Source: Candidatus Zhuqueibacterota bacterium
Lineage (GTDB): Bacteria > Zhuqueibacterota > Zhuqueibacteria > Residuimicrobiales > Residuimicrobiaceae
Reading direction: 5' to 3'
Length of the DNA stretch: 12,762 nt
Assembly (NCBI GenBank): GCA_016934435.1
Contig: JAFGSU010000373.1
Coordinates: forward strand, 1-12,762
Shown: positions 1-6,465 of the stretch, in pieces
Numbering within the stretch: the first letter of the stretch is position 1
How the letters are laid out: every line of letters starts with the position of its first letter
Notes under the pieces: model-generated
What the model saw: only the letters and a program-made list of their open reading frames with translations
What the model was told of the DNA's origin: nothing
Database searches by the model: none
Translations under genes and position numbers: made by a program

Positions 1-871
1 CATCATCGACGCCGTGTCCGCATACCTGTTGCGCAATATGGCGCAAACGCCGTCCCAGATCGCCGCCTTATTTTTTATGGGCGACAGCGGCACCGGCAAA
101 ACCTCACTGGCATACCGCATCGGCCATCATCGCAGCGGCGAGCGCGCTACCGTGCGTCTGGACTGCTCCCAGCTGATCGATCCCTGGGGCAGCACCTCGC
201 TACTCGGGAGCTACCCCGGACTGGTCTGGAGCGACCGCAGTTCCTTTCTATCCATCGTGCGCACCAATCCCTATGCCACGTTAATCTTTGATGAAATCGA
301 AAAGGCGCATATGGCCATTATCCGTCTGTTCCTGCAGATTCTCAGTGAGCCCTATTGCATTCGCGATAATCGCGGCGTCAAACTCGATTTTTCCAAAAGC
401 CTGATTATTTTCACCAGCAATATCGGCCATAGCTCCGCCGACCACAAAAAAGTCGGCTTTAGCAAAGAAGCGATACAGGAAAATCAAACGTCCGCCAATG
501 ATGATACCAACCATGCCCGAACACTGGTTCGCTATTTCCCGGAAGAGTTTATCGGCCGGCTGAAAAATCACATCTACCGTTTTCAGCCTCTGGATGGGGG
601 TAGCCAGAAAAAAATAATCGAAATCGAGATCGCCCGCCGTGCACACCGGCTCGGTCTCATCGTAGAACCGACAGCAGGGGTGACCGAATTTCTGTTAGAG
701 AAAGCCGATGTCGATCTTTTTGGGGTTCGTTCCATCCACGCCGTCGTCAGCCGATGGATCGATCCGATTTTAGAACAATTGAACGAGGAACATCCGGCCG
801 CAAGCTCGGTATATCGCCTCGTCATAAAAAACAATAAAATTACCAGCAAAAAGCACATCCGATTCCGATAA
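1..871 (+). CDS. Clp/HSP100-type AAA+ ATPase, C-terminal part (5' end outside window)
   Basis: The reading frame is already open at base 2, so the start lies upstream and 289 residues are visible. These cover one AAA+ module of the ClpA/ClpB second-ATPase (AAA_2) type. Counting from the first visible residue, Walker A is GDSGTGKT at 27-34, Walker B is LIFDEIEKAH around 94-102, and sensor 1 is FTSN near 127-130. A likely arginine finger is R176 in IGRLKNHIYRF. Sensor 2 is FGVR with R233 in the C-terminal small domain. HSP100 proteins are hexameric unfoldases that thread proteins through a central pore, and this one is inferred to be cytosolic. It heads an operon with modifier, E2-like, JAMM and E1-like genes, so it may unfold or remodel proteins carrying the modifier. 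The stop codon overlaps the next gene's ribosome binding site. Whether an N-terminal domain or a first AAA+ ring exists cannot be seen. Confidence 0.9.
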   Translation, partial: IIDAVSAYLLRNMAQTPSQIAALFFMGDSGTGKTSLAYRIGHHRSGERATVRLDCSQLIDPWGSTSLLGSYPGLVWSDRSSFLSIVRTNPYATLIFDEIEKAHMAIIRLFLQILSEPYCIRDNRGVKLDFSKSLIIFTSNIGHSSADHKKVGFSKEAIQENQTSANDDTNHARTLVRYFPEEFIGRLKNHIYRFQPLDGGSQKKIIEIEIARRAHRLGLIVEPTAGVTEFLLEKADVDLFGVRSIHAVVSRWIDPILEQLNEEHPAASSVYRLVIKNNKITSKKHIRFR

Positions 872-876
872 GGAGG
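870..876 (+). promoter_or_regulatory. Ribosome binding site AAGGAGG of the modifier gene
   Basis: AAGGAGG overlaps the TAA stop of the AAA+ gene and sits 8 bases before the ATG at 885. This strong site supports the short downstream ORF as a real gene, translated directly after the ATPase. Confidence 0.85.
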
Positions 877-884
877 AAACAGCC

Positions 885-1274
885 ATGTTACAGCAAAAGA
901 ACAAACCGCAGAAAATGGTCAATATCGTCGCCCGCGCCGGATTCGGCGGCAGAATAAGGACACAACTGCCGCTGTCGGACGCCAAGACTTCGACCCCGGA
1001 CGAATTGCTGGAACAGGTTATCGAGCAAAACCTGTCCGCCACCAACCCGACACAACGCGGCATCGCGCACTCGTTGCAAAACATACGCAACGAATCGGCC
1101 TGCGATATCGATATGCGGGTGCATGCATCGTCCGATAAAATCAATATTACCCATCTTCGCAAACACACCGCCATCGAGGAGGAATTAAATCGAAAGGAAA
1201 TCGAAGATGAGACCGTGGACGAAATCGAACTGGTTGCCGCCAAAGTAGCCATAGGAGGGCGCCATGCCGGGTAA
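885..1274 (+). CDS. Putative ubiquitin-like modifier precursor ending IGG-RHAG
   Basis: This 129-residue protein has no family I can name by direct similarity. It has a strong ribosome binding site and sits between the AAA+ and E2-like genes. The N-terminal MVNIVARAGFGGRIRTQLPL (11-30) could form the first beta hairpin of a beta-grasp fold, and DELLEQVIEQNL (39-50) a helix. The end, DEIELVAAKVAIGG (112-125), resembles the terminal strand and diglycine of MoaD/ThiS/ubiquitin-like proteins. Four residues, RHAG, follow G124-G125, so the C-terminal glycine would be exposed only after cleavage; the JAMM protease encoded two genes downstream is the obvious candidate. A dedicated E1-like gene in the same operon makes a modifier expected here. 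The middle (51-110) is longer than in a minimal ubiquitin fold. The assignment rests on context and the C-terminus, not on a clear fold match. Confidence 0.65.
   Translation: MLQQKNKPQKMVNIVARAGFGGRIRTQLPLSDAKTSTPDELLEQVIEQNLSATNPTQRGIAHSLQNIRNESACDIDMRVHASSDKINITHLRKHTAIEEELNRKEIEDETVDEIELVAAKVAIGGRHAG
1253..1258 (+). promoter_or_regulatory. Ribosome binding site AGGAGG inside the diglycine codons
   Basis: AGGAGG lies 5 bases before the ATG at 1264 and decides the start of the E2-like gene over the next in-frame ATG at 1315. Codons 124 and 125 of the modifier (GGA GGG, 1254-1259) make up most of this site, so the same bases encode the diglycine and recruit the ribosome for the next gene. 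Confidence 0.8.
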
Positions 1275-2643
1275 TCTCCTGCGCCTGCCGCCATTCAGGC
1301 CTTTGGAAGATTATATGCAGAATAATAACCAGGTATTGATCCATGAGGGCATCCTCTACACTCTGCTGCCGGATGCCCTCCCGGGTAGTTCTACGATAAA
1401 AAGGATATTAGACCTGAACGCTGAATTTAACCAATATATCAATATCTCATTATCGAATGAAATTGGCGCCCGGCTATTACAGACTCAATGGGATCATGCT
1501 AAAGGTCCCATTTCGTCCCTTGATTCGTTGCTGCTTTTATACGAAATCCAGCAGCGTATGCGGGTGATAAATGAGGCGAACACAACTGTGGAGGAGCAGC
1601 CCAATAACAACTTAATATTTACAGCCGCCTCCGCTTTAAAAAATCAAATCCGCCAGTCCATTTGCGAAAAATTGCAGGGCAAAAAGGCTGTTCTGTGGCA
1701 ATTATTCTCACCCGTTGTATGGATCGCCAACGAACAGGTCAGAATCCTCTCAGCCGCCATGAACGGTGAAATAAGCGCCCCCCTCGAACAACTGTTGGAT
1801 ATTTCTGCGAAAAGGCGACGGGGCTTGCGTTACGCTTTCAATCTTGGCCGTGAAATATCCCATCTGCAGTCGCAATCCCGGGCACAGGACAAAAAAGAAA
1901 CGCAAGAAGAAAAAAAACTGACCAAAGAAATAAAAAAGCAATCCGGGCGGCTGAAAAAAATGCTTTGTAACGGTACGGTTACAAATTCAAGTGTCGACCT
2001 GAAACGGCGTTTTTATCTACAAACAGACCGAATCGTCAAAGAAATCGCTGAGCAAGCCTTGAATGCTTCTCAGGACAGCTTGAGACAGTTGATGGTTTAT
2101 TATGATCAAGCCAGGCAGAATGTTGTACTCGAATCCTTTAAATGTGGTGATTTCGAGACGCGACGTCTATCCGGGGGTGAGTATCTGTTCGGAGTACATA
2201 CCGGGTGTTATTTCATGCAGCAGAGCTACCGCTCAAAAACATTTTTGAAATTCCCCAACGCCCTGGTGGCAGTGATCCTATCGAATGCCGACATCCGGCA
2301 ATATTCCTTTATTAGGTCTCTACCGCATCCCGTGGTGGTCAATAGTTATGGCCCGCATCCCTTTTTGCGCGACAGGCATATGGCATTCCAATCCATTTGT
2401 ATGGGTAATACCGCCATCGAGGATTATGCCATGCAGCAAGCATCTTTGCCGGAAAGGATTCTGAACCTGCTGTTTAAAGCCGCGCAGGTTATGCGCAGCG
2501 GTCACAACAGCGAGAATGAATGCACCTATTATCACGCTATCGACAAAGACATTTTTAATCCTCTCAGAGTGGATAAGAGTGTAGTCGATAAAAATCCACA
2601 AGCGTATGTTTCTTATTACTCGAGGAGTCAGAATGATGAATGA
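1264..2643 (+). CDS. Putative E2-like (UBC-fold) conjugating protein with long N-terminal extension
   Basis: This 459-residue protein would carry the modifier as a thioester between E1 and target. The C-terminal third has E2 character: a stretch around FLKFPNALVAVIL (327-339), then HPF at 365-367 in the place of the E2 HPN motif, then a cysteine in SICMGN (C379), matching the ICL/ICLG context of E2 active sites. His to Cys spacing is 14 residues, longer than in most eukaryotic E2s. A helix-rich region follows (385-412). The first ~290 residues have no recognised domain. They include Lys/Glu-rich, coiled-coil-prone sequence at about 205-235. The gene overlaps the modifier gene by 11 bases and the JAMM gene by about 11 bases, implying translational coupling. 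It looks more A/T-rich than the E1 gene. The closest known counterparts would be the E2-like proteins of PRTRC or other bacterial E1-E2 cassettes. The call is inferred from motif and context. Confidence 0.68.
   Translation: MPGNLLRLPPFRPLEDYMQNNNQVLIHEGILYTLLPDALPGSSTIKRILDLNAEFNQYINISLSNEIGARLLQTQWDHAKGPISSLDSLLLLYEIQQRMRVINEANTTVEEQPNNNLIFTAASALKNQIRQSICEKLQGKKAVLWQLFSPVVWIANEQVRILSAAMNGEISAPLEQLLDISAKRRRGLRYAFNLGREISHLQSQSRAQDKKETQEEKKLTKEIKKQSGRLKKMLCNGTVTNSSVDLKRRFYLQTDRIVKEIAEQALNASQDSLRQLMVYYDQARQNVVLESFKCGDFETRRLSGGEYLFGVHTGCYFMQQSYRSKTFLKFPNALVAVILSNADIRQYSFIRSLPHPVVVNSYGPHPFLRDRHMAFQSICMGNTAIEDYAMQQASLPERILNLLFKAAQVMRSGHNSENECTYYHAIDKDIFNPLRVDKSVVDKNPQAYVSYYSRSQNDE
2622..2627 (+). 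promoter_or_regulatory. Ribosome binding site GAGGAG of the JAMM gene
   Basis: GAGGAG lies 5 bases before the ATG at 2633 and 8 bases before a second ATG at 2636. It rules out the more upstream in-frame ATG at 2606, which has no comparable site. Confidence 0.8.
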
Positions 2644-3577
2644 TGAAAAGCTCACCCATACCGCGCCGGATACAGCTACTTCATCGGGCGCTTCCATTGT
2701 GAAACAGGGCGCCCTGCGTCGGGCCGATTCAGACACCCTGATCTTGTCCGACTATGCCGCTGCCAAACTGGCCGTCTACGCCCGCGAGGCCGCATCGGAT
2801 GAATTTATGGTTTTGCTGCTGGGCCGTACAGGGGATACCAATATCGTTCGCGATATCTATCTGCTCAAGGATCAGAAAATATCCATGGCCAGCGTCGAAG
2901 TCTCGGGGCATGCCATCAACCTCTCCATGTGGGATTTGGAGGATCGCTATGGCGACGAATTCGCCATTTTGGGGTGGGGACACGGGCACGGCCGCGGCGC
3001 TGTTTTTCACAGCGCTATCGATAATAACAACAGCGAATCGGTCTTTCTCGACGAATTGGCGCCTTTGCGTATCATCGAAGGCGAGGTCACCCTCCGGCTC
3101 ACTCCAGATGCGCACCTGCCCCATTGTTTTACCCTTGGTGAACATGGTATCATCAAGATATCCGGTGAAGGCGCGCACAAAGACCTGTTGCAAAAACTGG
3201 TGGTGGAAAAAGTTCACCCGGTCTACCAGGGCTCCATCTATAGCCTGGTGACCAACGTAGACCATGAGTATTATGCCGAACGCTTTACCAAGACTTTTTG
3301 TCACCACTGTGACCATATCGCCGTTGAACATCAACAAATCAACGTGGTGATTGGTAGGACGAAAAAGCATTTTCACCTCGATGAAGAGGCCCTGCGGGCG
3401 GAATTCAGAGAAAAAACCAGCCCCCGCTGGACTAGTTATTTTAACTGGCAAAAGAATGACCAATATTCTAGCTGGTCCGATTATAATGACCACTGGCGGC
3501 ACAATAGCGATGGTTACAACAATCCCGGCATCATCATCCACCAAAAATGGCCGGAAGAAAAGAAAAATGAGGAGTAG
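2633..3577 (+). CDS. JAB/JAMM metalloprotease (deubiquitinase-like)
   Basis: A 314-residue protein with a JAB1/MPN domain. The full zinc signature is present as H117-x-H119-x7-S127-x2-D130 (WGHGHGRGAVFHSAID), with a candidate catalytic glutamate E57 in DEFMVLLLG. JAMM enzymes hydrolyse isopeptide or peptide bonds after the C-terminal glycine of ubiquitin-like proteins. Here the likely jobs are trimming RHAG from the modifier precursor and removing modifier from targets, in the cytosol. After the ~200-residue N-terminal part there is a CHHC motif (C223-C226) followed by His residues, which may bind metal. A Trp/Tyr/Asp/His-rich tail at about 263-297 has no recognised function. The start at 2633 is chosen from the ribosome binding site; 2636 is equally possible. 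It overlaps the E2-like gene and precedes the E1-like gene by 68 bases. Confidence 0.9.
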   Translation: MMNDEKLTHTAPDTATSSGASIVKQGALRRADSDTLILSDYAAAKLAVYAREAASDEFMVLLLGRTGDTNIVRDIYLLKDQKISMASVEVSGHAINLSMWDLEDRYGDEFAILGWGHGHGRGAVFHSAIDNNNSESVFLDELAPLRIIEGEVTLRLTPDAHLPHCFTLGEHGIIKISGEGAHKDLLQKLVVEKVHPVYQGSIYSLVTNVDHEYYAERFTKTFCHHCDHIAVEHQQINVVIGRTKKHFHLDEEALRAEFREKTSPRWTSYFNWQKNDQYSSWSDYNDHWRHNSDGYNNPGIIIHQKWPEEKKNEE

Positions 3578-3635
3578 AAAAGAGCGCATCCGGCTAATCG
3601 GTGCGTTCCTATTTTCGTTGGATCAATATCAATCA

Positions 3636-3640
3636 AGAGG
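3636..3640 (+). promoter_or_regulatory. Ribosome binding site AGAGG of the E1-like gene
   Basis: AGAGG sits 5 bases before the ATG at 3646. The 68-base gap before this gene is the largest in the operon and contains no clear terminator. Confidence 0.6.
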
Positions 3641-3645
3641 AATAG

Positions 3646-4989
3646 ATGGACCGCGTTAATCGACAAAGACTGATCAGCGGCTGGCGCCAGGGATTGGTTG
3701 CCTCCGCCTCCATCGATGTATTGACGGATTCCTGCACACCACCGTTGTTGACCGAATCCTTTCTGCTGGGTTCTGTTTTGCTGGGCATTGGCCAATTGCG
3801 CATTCTGGGTCATCCCCATACCGAGACTTTGATCGGTCGTATGCAGAGCTATGCCGATGCCATCCAATCGAGCGCCCGGTTTCTCGCTTTAAACGATTTA
3901 GGTCCGGACAATGAGCAAGGAGAGGAGAATCTGCGTTATCGCGCCGATTTCAGACATGGTCCGCCGACGGAGCCGTCGCAACAGGGGGAGAGCCCGACCC
4001 GGACAGCATGGGGCCGCCTGTCCGGTGCTCGGGCGATCTGGGGGATCGGCGCTCCGTCGGCGGCAATGGCCTTGGATAGAAGCGAGGGGGACGCTTCTTC
4101 CCAATCCGATGACGATGCCGGTCTCTCCCTGCTGCTGGCCGGGGCTTGCCTGTCGGAAATCGTGCGGCTGCTAATTCCCCTGCCGGCCTGGACCGACAGC
4201 CCCCTGTTCGGCCCGATTCAATTTCCAGCTGATCCCGAAACACCGCGCCCGTATATCCCCGAGCAAATCGAGTCCCTGGCCATGATCGGCGCCGGCGCCA
4301 TCGGCAACTGGTTTGTATTCGGGCTCCTGCACGACCCGCTGGCGCAAAAACAGCCCCATCTCTTTCTGGTGGACGATGATGAGGTGCAATGGAGTAACCT
4401 GAATCGTCAGGTTTTGTTTACCGCCGAAAACGTGGGCCAATCCAAAGTAACAGCCATGCAGGAAAAACTCGATCTGCTCGGCTGGCAGCGGGTGCAGGCC
4501 CTGCATCGGAGAATGGAACATCCGCAGTTTTTCCAATCTCTCGGTCTTCATCCGGATTTGCTGGTGTCCTGCCTCGACAACTGGCGGACGCGGGCCCTGG
4601 TCAACGACGCCGCTCTGGAAGCGGGATTGCCCCTGTTAAACGGTGGCTCCGATCCGTACTCGGCCAATGCCCATTTATATCTGCCCGGCCGTTCAGCCTG
4701 CCTAAATTGCACGATGAAACTGCGGCAGCGCGCCGAAGATGAAGTCGCCCCTCAATCCTGCGCCGCAGCAGACCCGAGCGTGGTGTTCACCAATATGATA
4801 GCCGCCGGCATGATGCTGTGGCAATTGCGTCACCCACCCAAAATGGATCAGGGATTGCTGGCCTACGATTTAACCCTTTCGGAACGCATCGGCCGGATGG
4901 AGCTGTTCAGCCGGGAGGAGACATGCAGGTGCAGGCGGCCGATTGCGGCGGGTGTGGAGGTGAAAAATAGCTATTCGAAAAGTGTCTAG
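3646..4989 (+). CDS. ThiF/E1-like modifier-activating enzyme
   Basis: A 447-residue E1-superfamily enzyme, inferred to adenylate the modifier's C-terminal glycine and then bind it as a thioester. The Rossmann adenylation core starts near residue 209 with the nucleotide-binding loop GAGAIGN (215-221). It continues with the acidic strand end LVDDDEVQ (241-248), SNLNRQ (250-255, with N253 and R254), K267, and a conserved Asp in SCLDNWRTR (D311). CLNC (352-355) with CRC (427-429) probably bind structural zinc. C372 in QSCAAADP lies where MoeB/UBA-type enzymes carry the catalytic cysteine. The first ~205 residues are extra compared with MoeB/ThiF. They contain a Ser/Gly/Asp-rich, probably flexible stretch (about 100-160) and a hydrophobic helix (159-180), and might be a degenerate adenylation-like or modifier-binding domain. 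It is the last gene of the operon. Confidence 0.9.
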   Translation: MDRVNRQRLISGWRQGLVASASIDVLTDSCTPPLLTESFLLGSVLLGIGQLRILGHPHTETLIGRMQSYADAIQSSARFLALNDLGPDNEQGEENLRYRADFRHGPPTEPSQQGESPTRTAWGRLSGARAIWGIGAPSAAMALDRSEGDASSQSDDDAGLSLLLAGACLSEIVRLLIPLPAWTDSPLFGPIQFPADPETPRPYIPEQIESLAMIGAGAIGNWFVFGLLHDPLAQKQPHLFLVDDDEVQWSNLNRQVLFTAENVGQSKVTAMQEKLDLLGWQRVQALHRRMEHPQFFQSLGLHPDLLVSCLDNWRTRALVNDAALEAGLPLLNGGSDPYSANAHLYLPGRSACLNCTMKLRQRAEDEVAPQSCAAADPSVVFTNMIAAGMMLWQLRHPPKMDQGLLAYDLTLSERIGRMELFSREETCRCRRPIAAGVEVKNSYSKSV

Positions 4990-5057
4990 TTGTGAGAATT
5001 GGGAGTGGAACCGTCATTTGGGATCACCTTTTCAAGATTATTGATTAAGTATGGTTT

Positions 5058-5236
5058 AAGCCCAAAAAACAGGTTGAGGATGTTAAGCTCAAAATAAAAT
5101 ATAAATTTTTCGTTATTACTTTTGAGGTCGTCGAAAATGGTTGTGACCGCATGGCCCCCTCATCCTGTCCTTCTCCCCCTTGAGAAACGGAGGGAGAAGG
5201 CACTACTAACGTCGAATCTATACATTTTTTGGGCTT
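5058..5236. repeat. 12-base inverted repeat AAGCCCAAAAAA / TTTTTTGGGCTT
   Basis: AAGCCCAAAAAA at 5058-5069 is perfectly complementary to TTTTTTGGGCTT at 5225-5236. The arms are 155 bases apart and partly enclose the C/T-rich hairpin element. They could be remnants of the ends of a small non-autonomous element, or a chance match in A/T-rich DNA. Confidence 0.5.
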
Positions 5237-5265
5237 TTGGGACAACCTCGGAAAGGATGAGGGGG
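5155..5265. repeat. Nested palindromic intergenic repeat (MITE- or REP-like)
   Basis: The outer arms are CCCCCTCATCCTGTCC (5155-5170) and GGAAAGGATGAGGGGG (5250-5265), which pair at 15 of 16 positions. Inside, CCTTCTCCC (5169-5177) pairs with GGGAGAAGG (5192-5200) to make a smaller hairpin. The pattern resembles the 'CCCTCATCC...CTCCC...GGGAG' extragenic palindromes found dispersed in many bacterial genomes. It sits between convergent operons, where such repeats are common and can help terminate or stabilise transcripts. Copy number elsewhere in the genome cannot be judged from the window. Confidence 0.7.
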
Positions 5266-5370
5266 TTATACCGTTGCTTGATAATCGTTACGAGCTTTTA
5301 TTGTACTTTTCGGACACCCCCATGCAGCCTCGCGAATGCCGCCCTCGAATACTATCCATCCATCTCTCGT

Positions 5371-6318
5371 TTACGTTCCACTTCGCCCCGTCCCGATCCT
5401 CTCCCCCACCTTCAAAAACGTCTCATAGCCCTCGGCCGTATTCTCGATTAAATCAGCGGAAAATGTGAGGGTATGCGGTCGGAATACCAACACGATGGTG
5501 GAGCCGCCATACTTGAAGTAGCCTTTTTCCTGAAATTTCACAGCATGTGACCCTGTAAAGGTTTGCACAATGCTTCCAACGCCAAAGGCGCCGATCTCCA
5601 CCATGGCCACCTTTCCCAGCAGTGGATTCCGCATCAGGGTCAGGGCGCGCTTGTTCTCCGTAAAAACGCTGATCCGGGAGGCCAGGGCAATGGGATTGAC
5701 GCTGTGATAAAAACCGTTTATCAAGCGGCTTGTCAGGATTTCGCCGTCACAGGGGAAATGAAACCGATGATGATCCGCCGGACAAAGCCGGATTACCGCC
5801 AGCGAACCGTTCAAGAAATCGCCGGCGGCCATTTCCAGCAATGCCGACAGGGTGAATGACCTGCCTTTAACCGGCACAACGGTATCTTGCTCGATACGGG
5901 GATAAACCAGCACACGGCCGTCCGCCGGCGAAATAACGGCTCGGGGTGCATCATCATACGGCCGGCTCGAGGGTTTTAAGCGACGAGTAAAAAAATCATT
6001 AAAGCTAACGAACGAATCTAAAGGTTGTAATACTTCTTCGGTATCGATCTTCAGTTTATCGATGAAGCTGCGGATTTGCCGGCGAGAGCGGGCTGAATCG
6101 CAATAAAGACCCATCAGATGGGAAAAAATACGGCGCCGAAAGAGCAAAAAAGAAAAAACAGCGCGCCCGACCCGATGATCATACGCCCACTTCATTAGGC
6201 GGCCACCCAGGACGATTTCCTGACAAAGCTCTTTTGAGCCCCGTCTGCGATAAAAAATTTGAGACTGTTTGCTGCTCATGATAGCGTCATTAATATCCGG
6301 ATTTTTTACCTCAAACAC
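5371..6318 (-). CDS. psd: Phosphatidylserine decarboxylase
   Basis: A 315-residue proenzyme that converts phosphatidylserine to phosphatidylethanolamine at the inner membrane. The self-cleavage site is GGST (271-274). Cleavage before S273 yields the alpha chain, whose N-terminal serine becomes the pyruvoyl group. The other members of the processing triad are visible: D133 in SPADGRV and H187 in CPADHHRFHFP. The family motif SFNDFFTRRLKPSSRP (105-120) and the segment VEIGAFGVGSI (240-250) are also present. It is a full-length, PSD-B-like enzyme with GGST rather than LGST. The GTG start at 6318 has no good ribosome binding site. An ATG at 6279 (residue 14) is a realistic alternative and would keep the whole domain. 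It lies 147 bases downstream of the second permease on the same strand, so co-transcription is possible but no functional link is evident. Confidence 0.94.
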   Translation of the reverse strand: MFEVKNPDINDAIMSSKQSQIFYRRRGSKELCQEIVLGGRLMKWAYDHRVGRAVFSFLLFRRRIFSHLMGLYCDSARSRRQIRSFIDKLKIDTEEVLQPLDSFVSFNDFFTRRLKPSSRPYDDAPRAVISPADGRVLVYPRIEQDTVVPVKGRSFTLSALLEMAAGDFLNGSLAVIRLCPADHHRFHFPCDGEILTSRLINGFYHSVNPIALASRISVFTENKRALTLMRNPLLGKVAMVEIGAFGVGSIVQTFTGSHAVKFQEKGYFKYGGSTIVLVFRPHTLTFSADLIENTAEGYETFLKVGERIGTGRSGT

Positions 6319-6465
6319 AAGGAATTCTTACGATGAGCGGTTGTGTTCACCGGGCAAAACACCGATTAGGTGTAGAACCTGAATCGAGCATATTCCGATC
6401 CCGGCATGACATGATCCACGGGTATACCCAGATGGTGATAGTGGTATTTTGTACGATAGATCGGA

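Larger units (their letters stand above)
4990..5370. other. Gene-free interval between the E1-like gene and psd
   Basis: No convincing coding sequence lies in these 381 bases; the short open frames have no ribosome binding site and cross the repeats. The interval separates the + strand conjugation operon from the convergent psd gene. It holds a nested inverted-repeat element, listed separately, which may also act as a terminator for both sides. The left part (about 5040-5135) is A/T-rich and otherwise featureless. Confidence 0.7.

Noticed and set aside
770..1294. 174-codon open frame on the minus strand
   Set aside because: It is opposite the end of the AAA+ gene and the modifier gene, has Ser/Ile/Cys-rich shadow composition, and overlaps genes with strong ribosome binding sites.
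2729..3589. 286-codon open frame on the minus strand
   Set aside because: It lies entirely opposite the JAMM protease gene, whose catalytic motif is intact. Its translation shows no recognisable domain and it lacks a ribosome binding site.
5122..5468. Two + strand short open frames after the conjugation operon
   Set aside because: They run through the palindromic repeat and into the antisense of psd, lack ribosome binding sites and show no protein-like pattern.
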